Made by a program: the position numbers and the translations under genes. The notes under the pieces are model-generated. The model saw only the letters and a list, made by a program, of their open reading frames with translations. It had not been told where the DNA came from and did no database searches. A stretch of 64,000 nt of DNA from Gautieria morchelliformis (Eukaryota > Basidiomycota > Agaricomycetes > Gomphales > Gomphaceae): NCBI GenBank assembly GCA_015179125.1, contig WHVA01000480.1, positions 1-64,000 on the forward strand, read 5' to 3'. Every line of letters begins with the position of its first letter. Position 1 is the stretch's first letter. Shown here one piece after another: positions 33,691-45,480 of the stretch.

Positions 33691-35666
33691 CAGCTTCCTT
33701 CCCCCTTGAAGACAGAGCGGGGGACGGCGATGACGTTTCTTTTGATCTGGTTCTTAGTCCAGATCAGCCCATCCCGGATCCTGAATCTCGGGTGCGCGTC
33801 CGGGTGCGCCATGATCTTTGTGAACATGGTGTCCCTGTGGTACGCGTCTCGTAGGACCTTAGACAGGTCTACGCCTTGCTCGACGACCCGGCGCAGGGGC
33901 ACACTGTCATTTCCTGCGGCGATGACTCTGACATCATCGTTGTTGTCGTTGCGTGACGCGGCGACGTTTGCGGGCTCTGGTGAGCCCTCATTTAATGCGG
34001 CGGATTCCGTTACTCTCGCCTCTGTCTTCTCAGCGAGGCGTTTAGAGCGTCTTGTCGCTGCTGTTTGCAGCTCGATATACCGGTTGGTGGGCAATAACTC
34101 ACCGTCCGGGTCTAAACGCGCATCTGCGTTCATGAAGACGTGGTCCGGGTGATTGTCATCACTCGTGTCGTTCTTGTAGTAGTGCGACAGGCAGTCCGCT
34201 ACCTTGTTCTCTATACTGTCAATGTGAACGGTGTTGAAATTGAACCGGGAGAGAAACTCCCACCATCTGACCTGGCAGTCAGATAGGCTCTTCTGGGTCT
34301 CGAAGTACTCGAGCCCTTTGTGGTCTGTGACGAGGGTGAACCTTTGCCCCAGCAGTTTGTCCTCCCATTTCATGAGAGCCTCGAGCACCGCGATCGTCTC
34401 GTGCTTGTGAGCCCAGTAGTGTTGCTGAGCAACGCTGAACTTCTTTGACAAGAAGCTGGCAGGTTGACAAGTTTTCCAGTCAGGACCTTGGCTGTAGACT
34501 GCACCGATGCCGGCTTTTGATCCGTCGGTGATCACCCAGATCGGCTCTGGGCACCTTGCGTCTACTGGACGCAGGATTGGGGCCTTACAGGCCAATGCCT
34601 TAATGCTTTGCCAGCATTTGTCTAGTAGTGGCGTCCATTCGAATGGACAGTTATTATGCGCACAGCCCGATAGTGGGGTGGTATATGCGCTAACATCTGG
34701 CATGTAGTGTGCCAGATACTGTACCAGCCCGAGGAAACACTGGATGTCGTTGAATGTCCGTGGCCTGCGCCACTCGCGGATGTGTTGCATCTTGTCCTTG
34801 TCGGCATGTACCCCTCGGCCATCGATGATATGGCCGAGACACTCCATTCGGATGGAATAGAGGTCCACCTTTTTCTTGCTCAGAAAAAGGTGATTCTTCC
34901 TCAGTCTGTCAAAGACGATGTAGAGGTGCTCTTCATGCTCTTGTATTGAGAGCGAGAATATGAAGATGTCGTCCATGTATACATGGACGAAGCGACCTAT
35001 GCAGTCGCGGAAAATGGCTGTCATTAGCCGTTGGAATGTTGATGGGGCGTTACAGTCCCCCATCTGGATCACCTGGGTCCTGAAGGTGCCAAGGATCGTG
35101 GCAAAGGCAGTCTTTGCTAGATCCGGATGGATCCGGATCTGCTCGTATGCTTCTGACATATTGAGTTTTGTTTGATACCGACAGCGCGCCATGTCGCTGC
35201 GAATGATATCCTGATCTGGGAAGGGCGTGACGTCCTTCACCGTGTTCTTGTTCTGCTGGCGCAGATCGAAGACGGTTTGCAATGTACTGTTCTTCTTCGG
35301 CACACACAGCATGGGCACTGCCTGCTGCGTGACTGCCGGAATCCACCACTTTGCAGTGATGTATCGTTCTATCTTAGCCGACAGTTCCTCTCGGAAGTGT
35401 TCAGGGCATTTCGGTAGTCGATACCGCATGTGCTTGTTGGGATCGATGAGGTTGATCTCATGGTTGATCTCGCGTAGTGGCGGGAGTTCTAATGGAATTC
35501 CACTGACTAGGTCAGTGATTCGTTCCATCCATTCCTCGTGGAGGTGAGGAAGGTCATCATCCGTGAGGATGATGGTGGTGGTTGGCTTAGAAGCCATTAG
35601 GCGCTGTTGGCGTCTATTAGGTCCCGCGGCGCGCAGACCCACTTTCCTCTTTCCCATCGCTTTCAC
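33690..35666 (-). mobile_element. Reverse transcriptase and RNase H (part of the Ty3 element)
   Basis: The frame shows the finger/palm motifs VFDLRQQN and APSTFQRLM, the catalytic VYMDD box (HVYMDDIFIFS) and the RNase H segments VITDGSKAGIGAVYSQ and LVTDHKGLEYF. The linker to integrase ends with RFRIRDGLIWTKNQ. Confidence 0.92.
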
Positions 35667-35744
35667 CGTTAGGTGAGAGCACCTCTCCCTATGGTTGTAG
35701 GGTGAGTTTGAGGATGAGTCGTCCCGTGGCTCGTCCTCCTTGCT

Positions 35745-36090
35745 TCAATGAGCCAGGTTAGGCTTCGGTGCCTGGGTGATCCTGCTCACCTGTGGCCCCT
35801 TGTCCTCGTTCGTCGCTCTGTCGTCGTCGAATGAGACCTTGCCCGTGGGGATCACTTCGTTCCCCTTGCGGATCGTCCCTGGGCTCAAGAAGTCCAGGGT
35901 TATGCCGAATCTCCTTAGGAACGGTGTCCCTAAGATAGCGTCGTAATATTCAACATTCGCTACGTCGAAATATTCGTCACATGTCTCACGACCAAATTTG
36001 ATGGTCGTGTTCATTCCATAGTTGATCGTGGAATGGCTGCCTATGCAGGCTAGCTGCAGCGCGATTGGCTGCTCCAGGGAGAATGTCTTC
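35745..36090 (-). mobile_element. Retroelement aspartic protease region (part of the Ty3 element), 5'-truncated
   Basis: YYDAILGTPFLRRFGITLDF corresponds to the C-terminal part of retroviral-type proteases (the ILG-P block). Upstream coding sequence is replaced by LTR-A sequence, so protease and gag start are lost. Confidence 0.75.
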
Positions 36091-36524
36091 ATGCCGGATA
36101 GGGATGTCAATCCTGATTTGATGGTATGCCTGCTGGCGAATGATGTGAGCAGCGAACGGTCGTTCAGCGAAATACGAGGAAGGGTGAACAGAGGTGACAT
36201 AGAGGAGGAGAGGTTGAGGTGGGGGGCGAAGCCGAGCGAACACTGGGGTGGAGTAGCGAAAGGGGAAATACACAGGTCATGGCAATCCAATTACCAGAAC
36301 ACCATTGGAAGAGGGTCGCACAGAGGAGGTGGTAGACCCAGCGATGACTGCCGAGTCAGTCCCAAGACGCCGATCGTGCGTTTGACGGCGTGGCTATGGT
36401 AGTTGGCGCGAACAGCGAGAATTGGTTGCCGAACATGACAATGGCGATCGGAACAAACACGAAGGTGGAGTGAGAAAATAGGAAAACTGAGCTTCTGAGT
36501 ATGGGAAATAAACGCGTCATGACA
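36089..36524. mobile_element. LTR-A fragments (two right-hand ends in tandem)
   Basis: 36,089-36,284 ends GGTCATGGCA and carries the GTATGCCTGCTGGCGAATGA segment, so it is the right-hand part of an LTR-A. 36,285-36,524 ends GCGTCATGACA and is a more diverged LTR-A end. It directly interrupts the Plavaka transposase frame that starts at 36,525. No matching target duplications were found. Confidence 0.6.
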
Positions 36525-37910
36525 AAAGCCTTGAAGACCTGTAGGTCTTCTGTGCCCTCACCTGACTTCCGCAGACTCTGCCTGCGGGCCGTGGACAAAC
36601 CATTCGGGGAGGATGTTCCACATGGGAATATTTTTCAGTGTTTTACCCCTGACCTTCTCCATCAGCTCCACAAGGGGGTGTTTAAGGATCATCTGGTCAA
36701 GTGGTGCATCCAGCTTGCTGGTGCTGAGGAAGTGGATCGACGATTTCAAGCCTTGCCCAATCATCCAGGTCTACGATACTTCAAAAAAGGCATTTCGACC
36801 ATTTCACAATGCACTGGCCATGAACACAAAGAGATGGAGCGTGTCTTTGCCAGCCTGATCTATGGTGCCGTGCCTCCATGTGTCACTGCAGTGGCCAGAG
36901 CCGTCATTGACTTTATGTATTATGCATCTTTTGCCTCCCATTCTACTGAAACATTACGATGATTGCAGGATGCACTCAACACCTTTCATCAGAAAAAGCA
37001 AGTCTTCATTGACCATCACATTTGCACTCACTTCCGAATACCCAAAATCCACATGATGGAGCATTATGTGGCTCTCATCCGTTCCAAAGGCTCCGCTGAC
37101 AGCTTCAATACTGAACTATCAGAGCGCCTGCATATAGACTATGCCAAGGAGGGTTACCGTGCTAGCAACAAAAAGAATTACACACAGCAGATTATCAAGT
37201 ATCTCACCCACCATGAAGCTATTGATGCTTTCAAGAGCTTCCTTGCCTGGACAACAGATCATCGTACTGACACATCTACATACTCAGACTCAGACTCGCA
37301 AATGTCCGATGATATTAGTGACAATGAATCTGACAGGCCTGCCAACATTGCAATTCCCCTATTATCATCACATTCCACCAAGTGGCAACTTGCCAAGGAG
37401 CCTCCATATCATCACGTGTCCCTGGAATTTCTCAAGGATAAGCACAGTGCTGTAGATATCGTCCCGGCTCTCACAACGTACCTGGTCACCAAAGTGCCTG
37501 CATGCCGAGTGACCCCATCCAACTACGACCTCGTCGATGTCTATGCCAAGATATTGAGGTTCCTCCTCTCCCCTCAACGACTCACTGATGAGACACAAAA
37601 GGATAGCGTCCGTGCCACTCCTTTCCAGCACAAACACTAGCAAGTCATCCAGCAGCACTTTGACACTGCCCTTGTGCATGACGACCTGGAAGCCGAAGAC
37701 GTAGGTCTAAAAGGCGAGTCAACATTCGATCCGCAGTATGCTACAAAAATCACGCACACTCAAGGCTATCGCATCGCCCGTGTCCGAGTCATTTTCAGGC
37801 TCCCATATTGGTTCCATTGTGATCATACATTGGCGTATATTAAATTGTTGAGACAAATGGGAGAGCCTAATGAACCGCTGCGCATGTCACCGGTATCATA
37901 TGCGACATGA
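36525..37910 (+). mobile_element. Plavaka (CACTA-like) transposase, C-terminal part
   Basis: The frame contains [60 protein letters not shown] and LSERLHIDYAKEGYRASNKK. Together these define the Plavaka class of CACTA-related DNA transposases in basidiomycetes. The tail (YRIARVRVIFRLPYW, LAYIKLL) is the usual C-terminal domain. The N-terminal half is missing behind an LTR-A end. In-frame stops at 36,960-36,962 (TGA) and 37,638-37,640 (TAG) break it, and the frame ends at 37,908-37,910. No terminal repeats were seen. Confidence 0.85.
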
Positions 37911-38629
37911 GAAGGACGTCACCATGCGACCATAGTTCCCATTGATTCGATCCTGCGGAGTTGCCATTTGACACCGAAATTCGGTCGTCAGCGCAATGCA
38001 ACCTGGACAGCGGAAAACGTACTGGATAAATGCTCGGACTTTTTTCTGAACTCTCATCGTAGTATATACATGTTCCAGATGTGCGACGGCGATTTTGTAT
38101 TAGAGGAAAATCTGATTTGTTGTAACAAAAGAATGCGCAAGAGGATGGCGCTGCTGACCTGTTAAAACAAAGTTTAGGAAGTGATGAGATCCGTGGAGAA
38201 GGGGATGTGTAAAGCTTCGGCGAGAGCGAGTTGAGCAGCTCGACTGGTGCGCTCCAAATTGGAAATGACGACAACTTGAGGTAGATATGCAAGCCGAGTG
38301 TTGACAGTACACGGTTCTGTTCGGGGCCGTGGAAGGCGAGAAGCACTTGGAGGTGGCACAGTACTGTCTGACCCTTCTGTAAAGTGGCTGGAGGGTGGTG
38401 GTAGGCTGGTGTGAGATGGTCTTCATTTAGACGAAGATGAACCACTGGAAGGGGATATGAAGAGGGATTCCATGAATTCTCCTAGGGGTTGAGGGGAGCG
38501 AACGTTAACGCGCTTGGCTTGCACTGCAAATACTGTGGAGAGAACCTGCGCAACATGGGCATGAAGATCCTTGACCAACCTGTACGATGAGCAGTATGAT
38601 AGTATACGAAAGGCAAAGTAGATGGGCAC
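37911..38629 (-). pseudogene. Unidentified host-gene remnant
   Basis: Minus-strand frames hold LVKDLHAHVAQVLSTVFAVQ (near 38,570) and, after a stop, LPQVVVISNLERTSRAAQLA (near 38,260), followed by LALAEAL. The second block loosely recalls the sensor region of Mg-chelatase/MoxR-type AAA proteins of fungi, but the Walker motifs are absent. I leave the product open. The MITE at 38,591 cuts its 5' side. Confidence 0.25.
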
Positions 38630-39193
38630 CTGGCGCTCATACGGCAGAGAAGGACAAACACGAAGTCATATAGGAGCCACTAGTAGTGGCCACGTGCACA
38701 TCGCTGTACCCGTTCGAGAAGCCTACATCAGGAAAATTCCGAAAACCTGGTAGCCAAGCCCAAAAATACATTGGCTGACGGGCACTACTGATGGCCACGT
38801 AACTCGGGCCTGCCTATGTAGCCTGCGTAGGCCGACGTATATTGCAGATGCCTCCGTAAGCTGCATAGGCCGACGTACTAATGCCAGATCAACGTAGTCT
38901 ACGCGGCTGGGTCACTAACAAAGGCCATGATATAGGTTACGTGTATGGTGAGATATGGTGAGTATCTCCCTCCAAACCACTCCAGGCACGGTACTCCAAT
39001 CAGATTATTGTCACGCTATCCATGTTGCGGGCCCCCTGCACATATGAAAACATGGCAAATACTACTTGTCGAACGGGTATAGCGGTGTGCACGTGGCCAC
39101 TAGGTGACTCGTAGATGACTTCGTGTTCGTCTTTCTCTGCCGTATGAGTGCCAGGTGCCCATCTACTTTGCCTTTTGTATACTATCATACTGC
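38591..39193. mobile_element. MITE-like element with ~130-bp terminal inverted repeats
   Basis: 38,591-38,721 and 39,063-39,193 are inverted repeats of each other (GCAGTATGATAGTATAC at both outer ends) with roughly a dozen mismatches. The middle part (38,730-39,050) resembles, in opposite orientation, 42,290-42,640, and more weakly the hAT MITE core. No frame is present. Target duplications are not certain; an indel near the right end blurs them. Confidence 0.7.
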
Positions 39194-39315
39194 ATCAATC
39201 GTAGGAAGAGTATTTCCCAATGAATTAAGAATCCACCCAGTGTAGTAACTGGTTTGGACAAAGTATGCCTTTCATTCTGTTCACCTCCCTTGGTTCCTAC
39301 TAATGTAATTGCGCG

Positions 39316-40140
39316 CAGAATGCTGTATCATATGCCAGACCTCCTTCACCCTCCACCTCTGCCTCATCTATTGCTTCTTCACCGTCAAGGGCTAGTCAGG
39401 CAACACCGTTGACGCTAGGCAGGAATTCTATGCCTAGTCAATTGCGTACAGCTTCGATTTCTAGCGTGGATCAAGCTTTGTCCAATTCTTTGGAAGTGTG
39501 GCCACGGAACTCGACCAGTCAATTTGATCTCGGAACTCCTTTGTCACCGCTCGGTTCAGACGACAAAAAGCCTGTGGACTCGACTAGTGACTGAGCCATT
39601 ACATGTCTTGTTGCAGAAGATAACCAAATCGGCCAAAAGATTCTAGAGACCCTCTTAATGCGAATGGGATGTCGGTGCGTACTCGCTGCGGATGGCGCCC
39701 AAGCGATCACCGTTGCCTTGGGGGACATCAGTGAGGGATTAGGGCGACAGAAGGCTGACTGCAGTGTAGAGTTTGACTGTATACTGATGGACTTGCATAT
39801 GCCTGTCGTCGACGGCAAGCAGGCTGCTAAGTATATCAAAAGCACAAATAACAAGAACACCACGGTCATGCGTCAGCTAGGATTTTTCACATTTTTGTCT
39901 TCTGCCCATCTTGTGTCTTGCACTTGCACATCTACATCCACACCATTGTCATATCCTACAGTTGATTGGGTAAGTGAACCAAGGATAACTTGACCAGCTA
40001 ATGACACCATCTTCAGTGGGCTTTGGGCGTCATTGGTTACGAATTTCTGTATGGTCTGCCGCCGTTCCAGCTGACACCCCATGCAAGCCTCACAGGTGAC
40101 AACACCTCGACAAGCTTCCGCTTGCATGTTGTGGACGTAT
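39316..40140 (+). pseudogene. Rim15/Cek1-like kinase remnants (receiver domain, then kinase piece)
   Basis: A serine-rich segment (about 39,320-39,590) leads, after an in-frame TGA (39,592-39,594), into a response-regulator receiver domain. That domain has AEDNQIGQKILETLL (acidic pocket), FDCILMDLHMPVVDGKQAAK (phospho-acceptor aspartate) and IKSTNNKN. STNNKN is characteristic of the receiver domain of fungal Rim15-type AGC kinases. The domain is cut after NKNT. A GT-AG intron (39,970-40,016) then joins VDW to WALGVIGYEFLYGLPPF, kinase subdomain IX of the same family. In intact Rim15 the kinase lies before the receiver domain, so this locus is rearranged. Nutrient and quiescence signalling is the family role; this copy cannot work. 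Confidence 0.65.
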
Positions 40141-40292
40141 CAACAATATTGGTAAGGTATTTTTTTCCATACATCAAGTTGTTCGGTCTCCGATCGCTGT
40201 TGCCCCCAGTCATGTGACCCGTTGCCAACTTGTGTCAAACCACCACCTTGTTGTCAACTTGCGTCAAACCCCACCTTTGATCCCACACAACG

Positions 40293-41892
40293 ATGAAGCA
40301 GAAATGCCAAGCACTTCAAGAAATCGATCTTCGGCAGCTTCCTACGCGCAATGGAGCCCCCAGCAAGCCGAAAATGGGTAAGACCGTGGCTCTCACCACT
40401 AACAATTCCCCCAAGACAAGCACCCGCGCCACTTCCATCACTGAGCATGCAGACTTGTCTTGCACCAAAGGTGTGACTCAGGGGATGACAGAAAAAGGAC
40501 AAGAGTGGAGTGAGTTCTTCATGTGTTATGCTAATGGAAGAGCACTGACCTGTCCCTAGAAAACCAGATCGTGAAACTCCAACTCGCACGAGAACGACGC
40601 GCCAAAGAAGCTCAAGCGAAGGAAGCGGCCCATGTCAAATCGCAGACACAGTGCAAAGCCATAGAAACAATGGTAGCTGTGGGCCTGAGTACTGAGGAAA
40701 TACAGGAGTACCTTGAGGATCCTGACGCAGATGCGTCAGACTCAGACGATGGTGGAGAGAGCATTGGTGCATTTGCCTTCGCTGTGGGACCATGCGCACG
40801 CTAGGGGTTTATATTTGCCTCCTTAGACTACATCAATGATACACATGTCCCTATCGAAGACGAGGTCTGTGTTGAACACGTCTACAGAGGTCCAAATACC
40901 CCATCTGGCAATGAAACGGCCCACCAGGACAATGTTACAAAAGTACGTGATATTTCTTCGGTGCACAATCGCTCGTCTTACATTTTAAGTGAGCTATGGG
41001 CCATCGAGTGCTGGAAAAATGGCTGTGAACAGAAGGGGCAGGAATTCGCACTTACTGACGTGCACAAGAAACTGGTACGTGTAGTCTTTCGCCTAAGGTG
41101 CCAATCCGCCTGATATGCACCAGATCATGGACCGTCATTCAACTATTCGTGGCCATGTCAAAGACAAGGTTGCCCTCAAGGCGGCAGTCTATTATGGGTT
41201 CCGCCATGGTACTGATGATGTGACAATTCAGGCCAACAAGACGTTGGCCGAAGTTCTAATCCAGGAGGATGGCTACGTGTACCAGGTCAGTCTTGCGCTA
41301 GGCACGCCCGCCATGCTGAATTCACGTATATATATAGGATGTGGCGAAGTCCACGGGCATCTATGCTCACCCAATCCTGCAGGAGATAATCAATGAGCAA
41401 TGGTTCAATTCCAAGAAGGCCGGTGGAATCAAATACTCTGCTTCTTTCCATCCCATCCCCGACACCAGCATTGCCCTTGTGTTTACAGTGGTAATGTATC
41501 TTACTACCAATGTTCAAACCACAATTTTCTAATTATTTCTCAGGTTGAATTTGTGATTTCTAGATGGGCCTCCGGCCGACATGTCAAAGGCGGGACTTTT
41601 GCTGAGGCGTTGTTCCATTATGTATACATTCGTCATCTCAAAGGCCTGAAAGCCTGGCGAAGTTTTAATGCAAAATCAGTGAAGAGTCTCGCTCGACTCA
41701 AGGAGAATCTTCATGATAATGGGATGTATGTCCCTCTGTATTATTAACCCTTCACAAAGGGCCTTGACCTGGGCCGCTATCTGTGGACTGCATGCTCGCC
41801 TTCCGATCTTGCAAGATGACCCGAAGCCGCACTTCAACATGATGAAGTTCTCCCTGGCCGTGCAGGCCATTGAATCATCCGACGAGGATTGA
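40293..41892 (+). CDS. DUF6532-type protein
   Basis: Eight exons with GT-AG introns keep one frame from ATG to TGA: 40,293-40,509, 40,560-40,766, 40,827-40,942, 40,994-41,074, 41,124-41,285, 41,338-41,490, 41,544-41,725 and 41,760-41,892, about 416 residues. The N-terminus is lysine- and threonine-rich, then there is a charged helix (LARERRAKEAQAKEAAHVKS) and an acidic stretch. The C-terminal half (STIRGHVKDKVALKAAVYYG, YAHPILQEIINEQWF, SIALVFTVVEFVISRWASG) matches what I know of the DUF6532 family, abundant in Agaricomycetes and of unknown function. It is an intact gene between decayed ones. The family's many copies near transposons suggest mobility, but that is inference. Confidence 0.65.
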
Positions 41893-42735
41893 GATTGGGG
41901 TAGATTGAGGGCTCAATTGCCTCTTTATTTGCCCATGGGCCATGTTGCAGATAGTACTATGTGATATATTCATTCTAAACTAGCGCAAATCAAACATCAA
42001 TACGTGCCAAATTGATTCCAAACTAGCTGATATCAAGGAAATACAGCGTGCAGCATAGCGCTACAGCGAAACTACCTTGCGGCGATGTATTGGGTACAGG
42101 GCACAATGTAGTCTTGTGGGTCCGCTATCTAGCCCTACATGACAGCTACATCTGCCTACACGGCCGACAGTACTACCTGCGAACTACAGTATACTACATA
42201 AACGGCCAATGTCCTACAGGCCTATAAGTCCTACGTGGGCTACGTAGGACTGCATAGAACTGCGTATCACCATGCCTTTTTCCTGATGTATTTGCCATGT
42301 TTTCATGTGCAGGAGGCCAGCAACATGGATAGCGTGACAATAACCTGATTGGAGTACCGCGCCTGGAGTGGATTGGAGGGAGATAATGCCCTCACCATAT
42401 CTCACCATACATGTACCCTAGATCATGGCCTTTGTTAGTGACTCCGCCGCGTAGACTACGTTGACCCGGCCTTAGTACGTCGGCCTATGCAGCCTACGGA
42501 GGCATCTGCGATATACGTCGGCCTACGCAGGCTACATAGGCAGGCCCGAGTTACGTGGCCAGCAGTAGCGCCCGTCGGCCGATGTATTTTTGGGCTCGGC
42601 TACCAGGTTTTCGGCGTTTCCTGATGTTACGAGGAGCTGTGACGAGCCCTGGGTTATTATTCATTATCTTCTCATAACCGGTGAGTGATCATGGCATGAT
42701 CGTCTATTCTAACAGTGAGCAAACGTCCGACAATT
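41893..42735. repeat. Repeat-derived stretch (inverted relative of the 38.7-39.05 kb core)
   Basis: 42,290-42,640 is an inverted, diverged copy of 38,730-39,050 (shared CAACATGGATAGCGTGACAA and GGCTCGGCTACCAGG-type parts). 42,060-42,290 is rich in CTACNTAGG-like palindromes. One of them, GTCCTACGT at 42,227-42,235 with its complement ending at 42,249, is a perfect 9-bp hairpin. No gene was found. Confidence 0.55.
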
Positions 42736-42739
42736 AAGT

Positions 42740-44010
42740 CAAAACCCCTAGGTTGGTAGGTAATTGTTTATCATCTGAGCCGAAGACTGTCTACGACGAC
42801 CCGATGTGTCTGAGCCTCAGGCTGTCAAATCGTCAAGCGATCTCTGACTCGTGGGCGATGGCAGACTTGTCGTCACCCGCTTCGAGGAAAATATCGGGGT
42901 GGTGGTGTGTTATCCTGGTTATTCTGTTCCCTGGTTCCTCGCAGACATCCTGATCCTGTATCCGCACTAAACCGGGCACCTGTTGCAGATGGCATGTAAT
43001 TGAGATGAAGATCCGTAGCTATTTGCAAGGCATATTAGTCTCAGAACGTTATTAAGATTGGAGAACACACAAATATTTTCACGGACGACATCCAGAACAC
43101 GCATGGCAGTAATACTGGTGTTGGTGTGCGTGGCGGCATCTTCGGGTAGTACTAGTGCCAACCTGAGTCGATTGATCTTGTCCTTGAATTGCCCAACATC
43201 CGAGACACGATTCTGCAACGTTATTCCTGCGTAGGGACGGTCGTTCGGTTGTGTTTCTACGACTGTTTACAAGCTGTATTAGCCTCGGGAAAGGCCCAAA
43301 ATCGGAAAACACACGGAGGTCACTAAGGTTAACATGTATTAGAGGGATTTCAATATGAATGTCTTCTTCCTGTATCGCCCATCTGTGTTTGTCGAATGCA
43401 TCCTGGTATTGCTTGACTTTGTCATCAATCTTTGACGCTAGATTCCTCACGATTATTTTCACTGAACCAAGATCAGCAAGAACTACCACCTGACATAGTG
43501 GGACCAACATACATCGATCCCTCTTATTCATGTAGTCGCGCATGAAGAAGCCGCACTCTATCGCCTGATGCGTCAAAGATATGATAATCGACTTTCGCAG
43601 CTTCATTAAATTCTCCGCGTGGAGGAATGCGTAGGCCTCTCCAATACTCACACCCAGCCTATTGAATGTATCGTCCTGGTCCTTCTGAGCAATTATATTC
43701 TGCATATAGTCGAACCCAGATATCAGACATGTCTATCCAGTTGGTGCATGTGGTAGATGTACCCTGTGCAGACCGGACATGATGGACAACGCCCACTTTG
43801 CATCATTATATATCTAGAAACAGGCCACGGATGTTATCGAGTGATCTGGAAAACTGACACCTTGATTACCTCTGGGATGCGAGCCTCAATCTTCCAGCTA
43901 AAATGCCTGATCTCGTCCACGAGGTTATCCCAAATCGCCTTTGTCATAGTATGGGAAGCATTGGTGGTGGAAGTGACACCATTGACCACAACCCCTGCAT
44001 CAATGATTAG
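42740..44010 (-). pseudogene. Decayed paralogue of the C2-NACHT gene (helical part to Walker A)
   Basis: Minus-strand exons match the gene at 15,540-16,700: IWDNLVDEIRHFSWKIEARI, then IYNDAKWALSIMSGLHR, then NIIAQKDQDDTFNRLG with HQAIECGFFMRDYMNKRDRC, then LASKIDDKVKQYQDAFD. The introns fall at the same places. Near 42,850 the Walker A region is recognisable but lacks the glycines (AGDDKSAIAHE), and stops follow. The C2 exons and everything past RFDSL are missing. It is a dead copy in the opposite orientation. Confidence 0.7.
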
Positions 44011-45480
44011 GTGTCGGGTCCATACTTATTACTGACATCTTTTACTTCGCTGACTATCTGCACTTGTTCCTGCCAGGAAAGTTCTAGGCCGGCTCAGTGT
44101 TGGGATCATGGCTTACAGAAATGCTATGGCAGACTTACTGGGCTGCACCATTGCTGCTCATGCCTATGTTCATTGCTTACACTGTTTGACGTGGATTGAA
44201 GGCGTAGAAATATAACGACCGCTCTATGTAGACGTTACAATTAGGAGTATAAGGCGGGGTACTCCTCTATACTCCCAAAGTTGCTGTGAAACCCCTAAAG
44301 ACGTGACGCTATGACCGTCACCCGGCCTGGCTCACTGAGCCAAGTATACGATATGTACCGGCACTCCAGAAGTTGCACAGGAACGCAGGAATTATCGGAG
44401 CGCCACAAGCGAATGACTGTACATGACGCGCGTGTGGGCCAACAAAGCGTTCGGCTCAATTATGAGGATATACTGTATGAGCGTAAAATATGGATACGCA
44501 AGATCTACTGTACCCACAGCACGCATATCCGAAACAATGCATTCCTCAGCCACGATATATTGCGGGGTGCCCCAGGTAGGCTGAGAATTTTGATAGTAGG
44601 CCATGATGGTGGCATGTACTTTTCATAGGAGAATATACTACATATATGAATCTACTACATATATACATGGATTTCAAATGCGCCGGAAACCACTGCCTGC
44701 AACCCAAATTATTATAATTTCCCTTGAACTTATGTACTGAGTCAATTAATATTATGCTGTTGAATATACTAAATCAATTGAATTCACTGGTTCATCATAC
44801 CACGAACCATCGATATCAGTTTTCAACTCTCTACGCTCCACCATCGATCCAACCCCTCCCACTAAGTAATTATCATTACCCGTCTCCTTACGCAAACCTC
44901 CGAGCTTTGACCCCCTTTGCAGTCGTGTGCGACCATTGTCTGTGCCTGACCTCCTACCCCCTTTCCCTTTCCAGGTCGTCGGCCCTTTTATTATCCGGCT
45001 TCACTGGACGGTATGACATCATTGGCAGCCAATGCGATACAACCCTGGCCTTTGTCCTTTACGACCGATCTTCTTATTCGGTTTTCTTCCCTTCCTCCGC
45101 AGCCCGTTCCTAGAGCCTTCAGTGGCAGGTCCCAGCTGAATGTTCGGTTGCAAGCTATCCCGTTCCCGGTTGTGGATGCAGCGAAGACAGGGATGATGAT
45201 GTTGTGACTGAAAAAAGATGATGGTGTTTCTGGCGCGGGGGGCTGAACGAACTAAACGGTGTCTCATCCGCGGAGGATGCAAAACCGCACCTACATTTTC
45301 CCTCAGGATCTTCTTCCCCCCATCCCCTCCTTCCCCCGCCCCCTGCCTCATGTCCAACTTTTTGCTTGACTGTACCATGTCCCGCAGTGGAGGTAACCGT
45401 CAAAGTTCTGTGGCGCCCACCTCCAACAATCGGACATGGCATTGCTACTACAAAGCCCGGCTTGTGCACCAGTGCAACGG
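44011..45480. other. Unassigned stretch
   Basis: No gene is supported. Open frames of 90-130 codons on both strands (44,311-44,628, 44,724-45,113, 45,019-45,469) have no known motif and overlap each other. A proline- and cytosine-rich part lies at 45,290-45,350. The Ty3 LTR begins at 45,484. Confidence 0.3.

Larger units (their letters stand above)
30050..36090 (-). mobile_element. Ty3/Gypsy chromodomain element, 5'-truncated
   Basis: On the minus strand the parts are aspartic protease (about 36,090-35,745), reverse transcriptase and RNase H (35,666-33,690), integrase with chromodomain (33,690-32,384), an extra coding region (32,393-30,303), purine tract and 3' LTR (30,269-30,050). The gag region and 5' LTR are missing, cut off by LTR-A sequence at about 36,090. 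The pol part is long and open, while the extra region has a few breaks, so the copy is fairly young but dead. A chromodomain at the integrase end places it among the chromoviruses. Confidence 0.9.

Noticed and set aside
35172-35547. Plus-strand frames over the reverse transcriptase region
   Set aside because: Shadows of the long minus-strand pol frame.
38174-38629. Mg-chelatase subunit gene
   Set aside because: Only one loosely similar block; no Walker motifs. Kept as an unidentified remnant.
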